A DNA stretch of 64,000 nucleotides. Origin: Inonotus obliquus. Its lineage: Eukaryota; Basidiomycota; Agaricomycetes; Hymenochaetales; Hymenochaetaceae. The translations under genes were made by a program, and so were the position numbers. The notes below the pieces were generated by a model, which was not told the origin of the DNA, made no database searches, and saw only the letters and a program-made list of their open reading frames with translations. Shown piece after piece: positions 11,176-22,244 of the stretch. Location of the stretch: positions 62,001 to 126,000 of the forward strand of contig JAJHTX010000012.1 of assembly GCA_032164295.1 (NCBI GenBank), given 5' to 3'. The first letter of the stretch is position 1, and each line of letters starts with the position of its first letter.

Positions 11176-11500
11176 CATTTTCGGCACCTCAAATCCCTCA
11201 AAATACAAACCTTGCCATATCTCCATGAAACCTTGACCGTTTTGCGTCATCTAAGTTGCTAAATTCATGTCTCAACTATGCCGTCCAAATTGCAACAAAT
11301 CCGAGCGAAATTGGTGAAGAATTGACCCCAAAATGGCGCAAAATGCTATTTTTTCATGCTTTTGTCTTCCACACTTTTTCCTACACTCAATTCTGGGTCT
11401 GCAGCACCCATAACTGTCTCAGAGCCCTCAGATGGAATAACTATGAATTTAGAGAATGAATTTGAGGTGTATTGTGGCACCTCAGGCACCCCCTTAGCCG
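11176..11500. repeat. Diverged left arm of an inner fold-back element
   Basis: This is clearly related to the fold-back arm at 9660-10000: both have CTAAATTCATGTCTCRA and CTCAATTCTGGGTCTRCA and the same order of blocks, at lower identity. Its partner is 21067-21472 on the other side of G1. The terminal 30 bp expected by comparison are missing or replaced by array sequence. Confidence 0.55.
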
Positions 11501-11528
11501 AACTCTATTAGAGTGAACTTTTCCTATG

Positions 11529-11874
11529 TATCAGCGACAGCTAACAGCACTGGTTTACTGCTGGGCTATGCCTTTACTCAGTCGCAGCAAAGAGAGTAGT
11601 AGTAAAGAGAATAGATTGGGCTGCTGCTAACCGGAGGTTAGATCAGGTCAAAGCTAGGGTACAGGGGAGTACTACGAGCTACTTATATACCCTACAGTGT
11701 GGCTGTGCAACAGCTACTATTACTAAGCTAATATTCTAGAAGGTTCTGGATCAGGTGACTAATTACTAAGAGATGATGACAAATAAGGAGTGCATATGAT
11801 TAGAAGATCAGGTGATGGGAAAATAAGGGAAAGGAAAAGAAAAGAAAAGAAAAATTAAATATGAGTTCATGACA
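11529..11874 (-). repeat. G1 3' LTR
   Basis: A 346-bp LTR. On minus it begins TGTCATGAACTCATATTT next to a purine-rich tract TTAGAGGGGAGGG at about 11880-11893, which would be the plus-strand priming site. It holds ACTTATATACCC (TATA-like on plus) and a short AAAAG microsatellite. Only a few substitutions separate it from the 5' LTR. Confidence 0.88.
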
Positions 11875-12706
11875 TAACCCTCCCCTCTAAGGTGGATGTC
11901 CCAGCTGCCTGAAGAACTTGGCATATCTTGACCATGCGTAAGGCCTCTGGATGTCGCTGATAGAACTCCTCAATCTCTTCTTGGGCATTCTCCAAGTTGG
12001 CTTCAGGTTCCCAGGTGCGCTCGGACTCGGGGTATCCCTTCCAGTGTACCAAGTACTCCTTTTCCCTCCGTCATCGCCTGACATCAAGAATCTCTTCAAC
12101 TTCAAATTCTTCCACTCCGTCCTCTAAGTCCGGTGGAGGTGGTGGTTCACGTTGTTGAGAAGGAAACTTTGGTTTGCGATAGGGGGTGAGGAGCACCTCA
12201 TTAAACACAGGATGTACACGACACCATCGAGGAGATAGCTTGAGCTTGTATGCCGCTGGACTGACTTTCTTTTCTATGACAAAAGGACCATATCGCTTGT
12301 CACACAGCTTTTTCATAGGTTGATTAGAGGAAATATTTACTCCTTCCAGCATTACTTGGTCACCTAGTTCGTAAGGATGCGAGTTCCCCTTCTTGCGGTC
12401 ATAGTACAGCTTCATTATGTCAGCAGTCTCTTCAAGCACCATACGAGTCTCCTCATGAACTTGTTGCATCCGATCTGCAAACTGCTTGGCCGTTTTGTTT
12501 AACACTTCCCGTTGTGGATTGGTCCCTTTATACAGATGTCTTCCGTAATTGACGAAGAAGGGAGACTGTTTGGTTGACGAGTGTTTCTTGTCATTGTATG
12601 CAAACTCAGCCAGTGCTAGCCATTCCACCCAATCCGACTGATGGTGATTGATGAAGATGCGCAGGTATTGTTCTACCTTGTTAGGACGGATGAGGTGGCG
12701 GTGCAC
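11867..12706 (-). pseudogene. G1 integrase C-terminus and chromodomain
   Basis: Frame 12071-12706 covers the distal integrase: EQYLRIFINHHQSDWVEWLA, LAEFAYNDKKHSST and the GPFVIEKKVSPAAYKLKL region that precedes chromodomains. After an in-frame TGA at 12071-12073 the reading continues as EYLVHWKGYPESERTWEPEA, NLENAQEEIEEFYQRHP, a clear chromodomain with its aromatic residues. Chromodomains of this class direct integration to heterochromatin marked on histone H3; this is known for the family and inferred here. The first few codons of the open frame come from the solo LTR, not from the integrase. Confidence 0.88.
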
Positions 12707-13239
12707 ACTCGAGGCCTGTTCTCACGAAGGTCGTCTGGAGACAACCTCTACTGCGTCTTGAGGGGAGAGTACACAGTCGTCGGCGACGTACGTCTAAGGT
12801 AGATGACCTTGAGTAATGCACGCGTCTAGGAACAGTATACGACTAAGATGTCGTGGTGGTAAGTAGATTGAATAAACTAAATAAGTACAAGAGAGGAATA
12901 CCTAAGACGTCGTGGTGGTAAGTAGAAGAGTCGAGTGGGGAAGACGAGACAAGATCTATCTACTTATATACACATGAGACGTGGGAAGGTATTACTCTAA
13001 GAAGGTGCTGTGCAGCAGCATAACAATATAAACAAACAAACAACGGGGCCCGACGAGTCAGCAAGAATGAGTAAGCGTGAGTAAGCGTCATCGGGTTGGG
13101 GCAGAATTAGTAATGCAGTATTAGTAATATATCAGGATGGGGCAGAATGAGTCATAAGGTATTAGTAATGAAAGGAACTTAGTAATATAATGGAATATGA
13201 AAAATAAGAAAAGACAAAAAAGGAAGAAATGTTCTTACA
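12679..13239 (-). mobile_element. Solo LTR-A inserted in the G1 integrase
   Basis: A 561-bp TG..CA LTR flanked by a perfect TACCT duplication (12674-12678 and 13240-13244). Removing it and one duplication rejoins the integrase in frame across NQEV and EQYLR. It is homologous to the LTRs at 26916-27464 and 43765-45081. It contains ACTTATATACAC as a promoter box and an internal duplication of GTCGTGGTGGTAAGTAGA. No internal retroelement sequence is left, which indicates LTR-LTR recombination after insertion. Confidence 0.92.
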
Positions 13240-13244
13240 TACCT

Positions 13245-14058
13245 CCTGATTAATGCACTCCGTCTGTCCATCTGTTTGTGGGTGAAATGCCGTGGATGCA
13301 TTAGCTTCGATCCCTAGCAGCTTGTAGAATTCTTTCATGAACTTCGACTCGAACTGAGGCCCTCGATCATGGATGAATTTCTGGGGAATACCATGCAGTC
13401 TGAAGATCTGGTCCCTATATATTTTGGCCATTCCTTCTGCTGTGAGAGACGTGTTGACAGGTGTGAGGTGGATCATTTTGCTGAATTGGTCCACTGTTAT
13501 GCATATCGCATTATGTCCTTGTGATTCTGGTAGTTCGCCAATAAGATCCACTGAGACTATCTCCCATGGTGCAGACGGAACTTCGTTAGGGTTGAGAGGC
13601 ACTTTTGGCTTTGTGCGATGTGCTTTGGTCCGTTGGCAAGTATCGCATCCTGAGACGTATCATCGGACATCGTAATGGATCCCTGGCCACCAATAGTTTC
13701 GAGTGATCAGTTCTGTCGTCTTGTACTGTCCTGGGTGTCCATCAACCCGAGAGTCATGGTGGGCATGCATGATGTCTTCTCGCAGTTTTTGGTCTCTTGG
13801 CACATAGATGTGTCCTTGTTTGAGCATCAGTCCATCTGGTAGAACCTCCCATTGATCATCCTTTTCTGCCAAAGCCAGCTTGACAACTCTATCCACCATA
13901 GATCTTGCCTTCATAATTCGTTTGACGAAATCCTCGTCTAGTGATTCAACTAGAATTTTGTTGATGAACCATTCTGGTTTGAGGATTGTGATGTTTAAAT
14001 TGTCATTCTCCCCCCTCTCATAGTCTGCTCGTCTCGAGAGAAGATCCGCTTTCGTCAT
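13245..14058 (-). pseudogene. G1 integrase zinc-binding and catalytic core
   Basis: The first frame (13660-14058) has the HHCC-type zinc region: HHDSRVDGHPG, YWWPGIHYDV and, past a TGA, GCDTCQRTKAHRTK. The second (13162-13602) has the catalytic core with the first Asp in VSVDLIGELP, the second in FIHDRGPQFESKF and Glu in HPQTDGQTECIN, the standard D,D,E set. The core is then cut by the solo LTR. The stop between the two frames (about 13660) is TGA in a position where relatives have Arg. Confidence 0.88.
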
Positions 14059-15417
14059 CTGAGATCCTGGTTTATGGAAGAGCTTGAAGTCGTATTCTGC
14101 TAGCTCTGTGACCCATCGTGCTTGGCGATAATTTAACTTCTGGGGCTTTTTGAAGTACTGGAGGTTAAGATGATATGTCCAGATTTCAAATGTTTGTCAT
14201 GCTCCCAGAAGGTATTGTCACCAGTCGTCAAGAGAATCCATGATCACTAGCAACTCCTTGTCATAGATTTTGTAGTTGCGCTCTGTTGCATTAAGCGATC
14301 GTGATCTGAAGGCAATAGGTCGCCATTTTTCATTGATTCTCTGTGAGAGTATAGCACCGTTGGCAAAGTTGGACGAGTTGCATTTGATGTGGAACTGATC
14401 ATTGTCTGTAGGAACTGCCAGTACGGGCTGTTCGGATATCTGTTGCTTGAGACGATCAAAGGCTTTGACTTGTTCGGTTCCCCATTGCCATTCCACCTTT
14501 CCTGTTAGCGCATGTAGTGGTTTGGCGACATGGCTGAAGCCTAGGATGAAGCGGCGGTAGTAGTTGCAGAACCCTAAGAATTGTTGTAATTTGTGTTTAT
14601 TCTTGGGTTGCGGCCAATCCTTGATGGCAGCTACCTTTTCTGGGTCCATCCTAACCTCTTCGTTTCCTACAATATGTCCCAAATACTCCACATTTGGTTG
14701 TATGAACGAACATTTTTCTGGCTTTAGACAGAGTTTGTGTGTTTGAAGTACTTCCAGGACTTGTCGCACTAGCTGATCATGATGAGCCTGTGTTTGCGCG
14801 AAGATGAGGATATCGTCTAGGTATACAATAACGTGTCCATCATCAATGAGGTCCTTAAGTATTTCGTTCATGAAGCCTTGGAATGTTGCAGGGGAGTTGG
14901 TTAGACCAAAGAACATCACTGTAGGTTCGAATAGGCCACAGTTGGTACGGAATGCTGCCTTCCACTCATCACCCTCCTTTATCCTGATATTATTGTACCC
15001 CCATCGGACGTTTAGCTTTGTAAAGTATTTTGCCTGCTTTGTTTTATCAATGAGCTCTTGGATAAGAGGCAACGGATATTTGTTTTTGACTGTGCCTTCA
15101 TTGAGCCGTCGATAGTCTTGAACAGGGCGAAGCTTGCCATCCTTTTTCTTGACAAAGAAGAAGGGAGAAGCCATAGGGGATTTGGAGGGGCGAATGCGAC
15201 CGGTACAGAGATTTTCTTTGAGGAAATCGTCTAATGCCTCTTGTTCTTTAAGGCTGAGAGGATAGATCTTGCAATCAGAAGGTTGAAATCCTGGTGTAAG
15301 TTCGATTGTGTGATCCCAGGGGCGACGTTCAGGGAGATGTTCGAACTCCTTTTTGCTGAATACATCTGCATACTCTTTTACGAAGTCAGGTGCTGCCTGT
15401 ACCACAAGTTTGCACAT
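14059..15417 (-). pseudogene. G1 reverse transcriptase and RNase H
   Basis: The 399-codon frame contains MASPFFFVKKKDGKLRPVQD, YPLPLIQELIDK, FGLTNSPATFQGFMNEIL and VIVYLDDILIF, whose YLDD holds two of the three polymerase aspartates. It continues into the RNase H region, with the expected acidic residue replaced in context FHIKCNSSNFANGA (homologues usually have D before the Ser). The frame ends at DDW, followed by TGA, then QYLLGA, another TGA, then FEIWTYHLNLQYFKKPQKLN, which is RNase H running into the tether. Both stops occupy Arg positions. The polymerase core itself is uninterrupted. Confidence 0.9.
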
Positions 15418-15966
15418 TTCTATCTGTTTGCCTAAGGGTTGGTTTGCCTTGATATAGTCATCCCAATTGAAGTAGAAGAGTCATGCCTCATTTTCCCCCA
15501 TCCACTGTTCTCACTCCTCTTCCTCTTCGTCTGGTTCATCTTCCACATTGCCGACCTTTGGTACGTATCCACAGTCTTCAGGACAGCGGGTGAATGCAAT
15601 CTCCCCTGTAGTCCAGTCTATACTGGGATTGTGATGTCATAGCCATTCGTGTTCTATGAAGAGGTGGGTGTCTCCTAGCTCCATAACCGCCAACTCTATT
15701 ACTTCTGAGTGGTCTCGCACTGTCATTTGAAGTTCCACACATTTGGTTACTGCTCTATTCGCAATTGGTGTCCCGTCTGCATTATAAACAGGGAGCGAAA
15801 TGGGTAGTTTCTTGGTGGGGATGTTATTGGCCTCTACGATCGTTTGACTAATGCACAAGCCTGTGCAACCACTGTCTAGTAATGCCGTAACCTTCCATTT
15901 CCATAGGTTATCTAAGCGTTGCAGAGTGACTGGTAATGTGAGTTGCGATGATCCGATCTTGCGCAC
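15418..15966 (-). pseudogene. G1 aspartic protease and linker
   Basis: The retropepsin active site is ALLDSGCTGL (D-S-G-C-T) in frame 15637-15966, followed by PVYNADGTPIANRAVT and ELGDTHLFIEHEWL as in gypsy proteases. The next residues after a TGA (15637-15639) are HHNPSIDWTTGEIAFTRCP, and a further TGA near 15480 separates this from the RT. The layout matches the G2 protease at 40278-40916, which has DSGATGSL. Confidence 0.88.
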
Positions 15967-16140
15967 AAAGCGTTTGGGACCCTTCAGACTTCTTACAGCC
16001 GCAAGAGCTTCTTCTCTTGATAGCTCATTGATAGAGATGATTAGCTCTTCTGTAACTTTAGTCCGTCGGCCAGAAGGGGTCCATCCTCACAATACTGACA
16101 AGGCATGATCGGGTTTGTCTTCCTTCAAGCGCTTTACCAC

Positions 16141-16751
16141 CTATGCTGCGGTGTGAGGGATCGGAAGGTCTCGGAGATTCCTTTTAGGATGAGTTTTGTA
16201 TGTGGGTTTTTTGTTCTCCTCTGGCACCAAGAAGCAAGAAAAAAGAGAAGGAGTTGAAGAAATATAATCAAGAGAAACATTTGCGTTTGAGTGTGGTTTT
16301 TCTTTATAAATATTTTTATTAGAAGAAAGATCAAAAGAGAAATCACAGGAGTATTCTACAAGAGGATGTTTTTCTAATTTTAATTTTGCGATTTTTTGTG
16401 AGTTTTGTGGGAGTTTTTCGTATAAGTTACATGGATCGACTACTGGATCATCATATTCAAAAGAGTCCATAGAAAAGGTGACAGATTCGAAATATTCTTC
16501 ATCCCCAGCGCACACCACATTCATGCCTGAGGGGTAGTAAAATCCTGTTCTTCGGCTTGTTCTTCGGCCAATTCTTCTAATCCAGTCTCCAGTTCTTCTT
16601 CAGCTATGTCTTTGGCCTGACGCATGCGGTTGCACTCCACTGCCCACTCCTGGAATTCTGTAGGCTCCATTTTCTGGAAGATCTCTTGTATCTTCACTAC
16701 CATTTTGGACAGAACCTGGCTATGTGTCCTGGTTGGTGACAGAAATAGCAC
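16141..16751 (-). pseudogene. G1 Gag tail and Gag-protease spacer
   Basis: An acidic segment (16521-16751) has EEELETGLEELAEEQAEEQD, then after a frame change comes a spacer of 127 codons rich in Lys/Ser/Asn (16141-16524). Downstream toward the protease a TAG at 16138-16140 and a TGA near 16088 interrupt LKEDKPDHALSVL and GWTPSGRRTKVTEELI. No domain is recognised. Position between zinc knuckle and protease defines it. Confidence 0.6.
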
Positions 16752-17602
16752 TTGTTGTTGCGGTTGGCCCTGTCCATGGTGATCTCCATTGGTTGGCCTC
16801 TACCTCCATATGTGACACCTGTAGCATCTCTCTTATCTGCTGCTTGTGGAGGTGGACCAGGGGGAGGACCATACTGAGGAGCAGGTGGTGCAGGGTATGT
16901 GCGTTGCTGGGGTTGTGGACGACGGGGAAGAGTTCTAGGTACATTGCTTCGTTCTGCTATATTGTAGCGTATTTGGTGTTCCGTATCGTCAGCTTGGGAG
17001 ATTGCATTTTTCCAGTCTTCATACGTAGTGGGGAACATGCGAGCTGCAGTTCGGTATACTTCTGGAAGGACACCTCATTGCAGGAGATGGATTACTACGG
17101 TGTCATGTGCATTCCCAGCTAGACCAGCATTGGTGCGGAGCATTTCAAAGCGAGAGAAGAAGTTTTGAGCTACTTCATCTTTCTTCTGACGACAGGCTTG
17201 TAGTAGCTCCCAGGCCTTCTTCGATTTGTTCTGGTCTTTGAAGGTAGCATCGAGTAATGCCAGGAACTGTACAAAGGTCTCCCCTATTGCTATTAATCTA
17301 GCCGGGGTCGTTTGTTGTGCCACGAAGCTCCTTGCCCAGGTAGCCGCCTCTCCACCTTTCATATATGACAAGATGAAGAAGATCTTGCTCTCATCATTGG
17401 GGAATTTACTTCGCTCCCCCTGCATGTAGACCGCACAGGAATGACGGAAATCCTCATATTCACTTACCAGCCCTGAAAATTCTATAGGCTTGACAAGAGT
17501 CAACTTGGTGGATGTAGCCGGTTGGTGTGGAGCCTGAGGTTGTGGCATCACTTGTGCTACTCCCATCGCCACCGCCTGCGAGCTTGCTTGAATGACGGTC
17601 AA
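16697..17602 (-). pseudogene. G1 Gag capsid core and zinc knuckle
   Basis: The core frame (17075-17602) has KPIEFSGLVSEYEDFRHSC, IFFILSYMKGGEAATWARSF and FEMLRTNAGLAGNAHDTVVI, a typical gypsy capsid. A TGA at about 17073 (context CAA TGA GGT, Arg expected) separates it from 16697-17038. That frame carries a Pro/Gln-rich linker and the nucleocapsid CCHC motif CYFCHQPGHIARFC. A frameshift follows CPK. The product would coat genomic RNA and form the particle. Confidence 0.88.
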
Positions 17603-18135
17603 GATCGCATTCCATTGATCAGGGGTGAATCTACCAGGAGGGGGTGGTGTTGGTGGTCATGGTGGTGGTGACTGTGGTTAGGGAGTGGGGGGTCTGGATG
17701 GTGGCGCAAGCACCGCAAATTGCGGAATGGGTGACGCTGGTTGTGACATTTCTTCGTCAGTAGACCACTCTTCGTCTGTGGGATCGATGGTAAGGGTTTT
17801 TCGACGTTTGGATACGATTGAGGTGGAGTAGGATCTAGCTCGTCTAAGACCAGCAACACGTGTGACTGGAAGTAAAGTATCGGTGCATGGGCATTTTTGG
17901 GGTTGGTCAGGTGATGAATTTTGTTTCCTTCTACGGATGAGCCTTCGTTTGTACCTCCTGCACCTGCTTGTGTATGATGTAAGCTTGGCCAGTCCTTTAA
18001 TCTTCCTGCATTAGATTGATAATGGGAGGATATGGAGGAGGAGGTTGGACTGGAATGGGTTCCAGAGTTGGTCAGCGGTGAAAGTGACGCGGTGCAAGTT
18101 CTTCCGATATGGCAATAACGATCCGGAAGATCCAC
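17599..18135 (-). pseudogene. G1 Gag N-terminal Pro/His-rich region
   Basis: A 178-codon frame of low-complexity Pro, Ser and His runs (for example NHSHHHHDHQHHP). The capsid core is read in a different phase here: GRFTPDQWNAILTVIQ leads into 17602 on minus, with a TGA upstream in a Pro-Arg-Pro-like context (about 17657). Some of the frame is therefore probably the wrong phase, and the true N-terminus is uncertain. Confidence 0.45.
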
Positions 18136-18627
18136 ACGTAGGCTACAACCGTTAAGACCCGACTAATCCACACACGGTCTGTCTCCTAGTTCCACACACG
18201 CCTTTCGTGAGCCCAGAGGGTGATCTTCAGTACCAGTTTGGCCTAAGGGTGACGGACATTGGCGACTACCAGACTGCAGGTTAACACTACCTGTCGCTGA
18301 GGAACCAGACAGAGTACACTTAGAGCGTCAACGATTCGCCCAGCTTCCCGCAAGACACTGCTGGTCTGTTGGATCTCACAATCCCCGTCAGGCAGCGCTA
18401 ACTGAGAGAGGTGTTTTGTCAACCGGCGAACAAGGCCAGGGGCAACACTTCACAGTAGGATAGGGAAGGCTAGGTAGACGTTGGTAACTACTATGCAAAG
18501 TCTTAACAGCGACAGCAGAGGTGGCAGGGGTAGGAGTCCGTTGTTCGACGAAACGACACGAGGTAAAAATAAAAGTAATGGTAATGACGAGTAAAGGGAT
18601 AGAGCAACAAGAATAGCTTTGACCTTA
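18136..18627 (-). other. G1 leader between 5' LTR and Gag
   Basis: Non-coding by position. On minus it starts AAGGTCAAAGCTATTC right after the LTR, where the primer-binding site should lie; I could not match a tRNA. No frame of note. Confidence 0.55.
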
Positions 18628-19018
18628 TATCAGCGACAGCTAACAGCACTGGTTTACTGCTGGGCTATGCCTTTACTCAGTCGCAGCAAAGAGAGTAGTA
18701 GTAAAGAGAATAGATTGGGCTGCTGCTAACCGGAGGTTAGATCAGGTCAAAGCTAGGGTACAGGGGAGTACTACGAGCTACTTATATACCCTACAGTGTG
18801 GCTGTGCAACAGCTACTATTACTAAGCTAATATTCTAGAAGGTTCTGGATCAGGTGACTAATTACTAAGAGATGATGACAAATAAGGAGTGCATGTGATT
18901 AGAAGATCAGGTGACAGGAAAATAAGGGAAAGAAAAAGAAAAGAAAAGAAAAGAAAAGAAAAGAAAAGAAAAGAAAAGAAAAGAAAAGAAAAGGAAAATT
19001 AAATATGAGTTCATGACA
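18628..19018 (-). repeat. G1 5' LTR with expanded AAAAG microsatellite
   Basis: A 391-bp partner of 11529-11874. The extra length is a pure run of AAAAG-type units at about 18931-18992, longer than in the other LTR. Outside that run only a few positions differ, for example GTGCATGTG here against GTGCATATG. CTATG follows directly (19019-19023). Confidence 0.88.
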
Positions 19019-19023
19019 CTATG

Positions 19024-21066
19024 TATAGTTTATATTTAATAGATATGTATTCCTGGGATTAATCCTCCATCCTAGGATGTAATTGTAGGATTTCCTGGTT
19101 TAATTCAGTCTTGTCATCGACTGGTGTCAGGGGTCCTTTTTTAAGGATATCCTCGATAATTACCTGCCCTCCACAACTTCGTGAAAAATCCCAAAAAATA
19201 TCAGAAAAATGTACTTTAAGTGTAGAACAAATCTGTCAGAAAAACTCAAATTTTTGTCAAATATTGGTTGAGATATTCGCATTTTTTGTGTGTATCTCCA
19301 CAGCAGAGAAAATATTTCAAAATTATTTTTGACAGAAATGTTCAAAATCTCTTAAATATTATGTATGTGGAAGAAGTCTGGAAGAAAATTATGTATTCAA
19401 GAAGCCTGGATGCATATATGCCACTGAAATCACAACAAATTAGGACTTGTGTAGTTTTTTTTGATGAAATTTAGACATTGCATTTGGATGTAGGTTTACA
19501 GGTAAGTTATTACATTCAAGGTGGGGTGTGTTGGGTGTTTACAGTGGGAGGAACACTTCAGAAAATGAGCCCGGCCTGTAATTTCAAGATCACGTGATAC
19601 TTGGATTTCATTCAGAAAATGCATACAATTTGGCACAGTCATCACTAAACAGATTATCTGTTATAATTTTGTGCAATGCAGGCAGTTTATACATCATTCA
19701 CTATATTTATAACCTGTTGGACTTGTTACTGGGTGCTATATACACTCGAGGGGGAGTTTACTGTTCTGAATGAAGCTGAGACACGAAGATCGACACTGCC
19801 TTTCAAATTTGGGTTCGCTTAGCGGAGGAAGCGACTGTGGGAACTCACGAAAATTTGATAGGCCGTGCCAGTCACCATAATATGCAAGCCGCGTGAAATT
19901 GTGTCACGTGACTTTTGAAATTGCATAATCACCGGTGATCGGCAGGCAGAAGTTGTCGAAAATAAGGTTTACACTAAAAATGCTACTAATTTTAGATGCT
20001 CCGGAGTTCCAGACATCTACAGATTCCCACACCACCTCTCCTTCCACATTTGGTAACTCCACCACACATCCTTTCGGCATGCTGATCACATTGTCCAAGA
20101 GCCTTGCTCATTGTCTGACACAGTAAGCACAAAGAACATGAATATCTCAGTCAATTCTCAACCGATTTTTATGATTATTTTTGTAAAAATCATGTAAATT
20201 CAAGTACATCAATCTGGTGCACTTATATGATTTTTACTACTTAAGAGTGATGTGGGAAGTGCAATCCAGCATGTTCTAAAACTGTAACTACCTTCTCTAC
20301 CTAGAACATGGAATAATATTGCAGATCTCTTTATACAGTATTAATAGGCATGTATATAACTACATAATTGCAAAATATCTCCTCGGTAGCATTAGTATAC
20401 TCTGCACTGTAAATTACTCTTTTATGCTATTTTTATTAATCTGTATCTCTATAGCCACTGAGCCGATTCTCATAAATGTTGTCTTGAAATGCTTATATTG
20501 ACTACTGTTACTCCACAAAACAATATCAGGACATTACCTCGAAGGACTATATTTCTACTAAGTGTACATTCTGAGACGGGCAACACTTCAAACTTTACCA
20601 AATCATGTTCATTTTCTATGATTGTTTTTCTCCCTAGGAGTGTATATAGACTACTATCAGATCCTGTATAGCACATGTGCATAAAGTTTATCAGATATGG
20701 CAAAACACATGTACGTGTATTTTATGTATTTAAGCACAAATTCCCGTGCCTCTATTTCTGCTTCCACAGTTGTTGACACGTGTACATAATGTATGCAATC
20801 AAAATATATAATAATCCATTGAACATGTACAAAGTATGGTGTTAATCGGACAAGAATTGACTGAGATATACATGAAACACTATCAAAAAGTGTGTAATTC
20901 ACCGCATTTTTTGAGTATTTTGTTAATAATAATTCAAATTCAAGCTCTCTCAGCCCCAAACTCTATGGATATACTATATTTGAGTATTATTACAAGATGA
21001 AAGCACAAGTGGTGTGAGAGGATGAGGGTAAAGTGTTGGTCTAGAGGTGTAGCAGTGTAAAGTGAA
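19024..21066. other. K1 interior, gene-free
   Basis: AT-rich, no convincing frame. Pieces 19155-19230 (inverse) and 19750-19880 (direct, ending GGCCGTGCCAGTCACC) resemble the 3' third of the E family, so at least one decayed MULE-like copy is buried here. Otherwise I see nothing. Confidence 0.45.
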
Positions 21067-21472
21067 CATAAATTAGAGATGGAGGGGGGATTTCAGTGTT
21101 CCAGGCATGCCTCAGACCAGCACTTTCAGTCCAAACTACACCCCAAATGCAGGCCCTGAGTTCACAGTTATTCTATCTGAGGGCTCTGAGACACTTGTGA
21201 GTGCTGTAGACCCAGAATTGAATGCAGGAAAAAATGTAAATGAGGAACACATGAAAAAACGACATTTTGCACCATTTCTGGATCAATTCTTTACCAATTT
21301 GGCTCGGGTTTGTTACAGAATGGACGGAGCAATTGAGACATGAATTTAGCAACTTAGATGACGCGAAACGTTCAAGAATTGAGTGAGATACGATTTATTT
21401 TGTGTTCTGAGGTACTGGAGGGGCCAAAAATGGCAATTTGGCACGTGTTCTCATTACTTTTGCAAACAGCTG
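21067..21472. repeat. Right arm of an inner fold-back (Tc1-like) element
   Basis: Homologous to the fold-back right arm at about 10310-10722, from GGCATGCCTCAGACCAGC to GGCAATTTGGCACGTGTTCT. It ends GCAAACAGCTG followed by TA (21473-21474) in K1's right ATATC array, so the end looks like a Tc1/mariner terminus (CAGCTGTTTGC on minus). Its left partner is the diverged arm at 11176-11500. Confidence 0.6.
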
Positions 21473-21474
21473 TA

Positions 21475-21805
21475 AAATATCACATGTGATGATATATAAA
21501 ATATCACACATGATGATATTTTAAATTTTGCATGTGGTGATATTTTATATATCGCACGTGATGATATCTTATATATCGCATGTGGTGATATTTTATATAT
21601 CGATAAAAGTATCAACTCCTGTGATATTTTAAATGTCAATAAGAATATCAATATAGATATTGATAAGGATATCACATGTGATGATATTTTATGTATTGAT
21701 TTGCATTTCAACCCCACTAATACTTTAAATACTGATACACATTCCGACTTAGCTGATATATTAAATATTAATAAGGATATCAAAGGTTATATCAACATCA
21801 TTGAT
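21475..21805. repeat. K1 right subterminal ATATC array
   Basis: Inverted counterpart of 10745-11060, with the same order of blocks (for example GGAATGTGTATCRGTATTTA read on minus). It lies directly inside the K1 right terminus. Confidence 0.7.
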
Positions 21806-21833
21806 ATGTTGTTTTGCCCCCTGTGAGACTGTA

Positions 21834-22244
21834 CTTCCCCATCAGCCACATCCATCTCCGCTCGTTTTTGTTTCCTATAGTCCCACTTGATTGTATGATA
21901 ATATTTGTAATCATTACTGTATGGCCTGTTATTTTCAATACAAGACTATGCTGCGATGCAGTACTTTGTTATTTCTTGATTCTATGGTGAGGAGAATGGT
22001 TCAATTATGGTGTTCATCAGTGCAGTAGATAAAGGGGTCCTATTGCCAGGGTCCAGATTCTCTATTATATTTGTTTGATGGGTGGCAGGTCTCAGAGCTC
22101 CGCAGCATATTTTATAAGATATGTGTAGATACTTTGTGGCTGCTATCAGATCTGGATCTATGTGTATCTTATAAGGCATATTCAGCATATTCACAACCAA
22201 GGTTGATATTATACTTACAGAGCAAAAAAATGGCCCAGGACCTT
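21834..22244. other. Gene-free flank between nested cluster and L2
   Basis: Right-hand flank of the E2 insertion chain. No gene or repeat recognised. Confidence 0.4.

Larger units (their letters stand above)
11529..19018 (-). mobile_element. G1, full-length but decayed chromovirus (Ty3/gypsy)
   Basis: The two LTRs (11529-11874 and 18628-19018) share the terminus TGTCATGAACTC (minus reading) and are nearly identical outside a microsatellite. CTATG flanks both ends (11524-11528 and 19019-19023), a perfect 5-bp duplication. The order on minus is gag, protease, RT/RNase H, integrase, chromodomain, as in chromoviruses. The coding region is broken mainly by TGA codons where homologues have Arg, and by a solo LTR in the integrase. 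The LTR outer end GTCGCTGATA is not the usual CA. Confidence 0.9.
10723..21825. mobile_element. K1, CACTA-type element hosting chromovirus G1
   Basis: K1 begins CACAGGGGGCAAAACAACAT and ends with the inverse ATGTTGTTTTGCCCCCTGTG. It is flanked by AGA at 10720-10722 and 21826-21828. CACTA elements have CAC-starting termini, 3-bp duplications and subterminal repeat arrays. All three are here, the arrays being ATATC-rich blocks at 10745-11175 and 21475-21805 that are inverted copies of each other. Without G1 it is about 3.6 kb. I see no transposase inside, so it is non-autonomous. The same terminal design recurs at 45502-48553. Confidence 0.78.
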
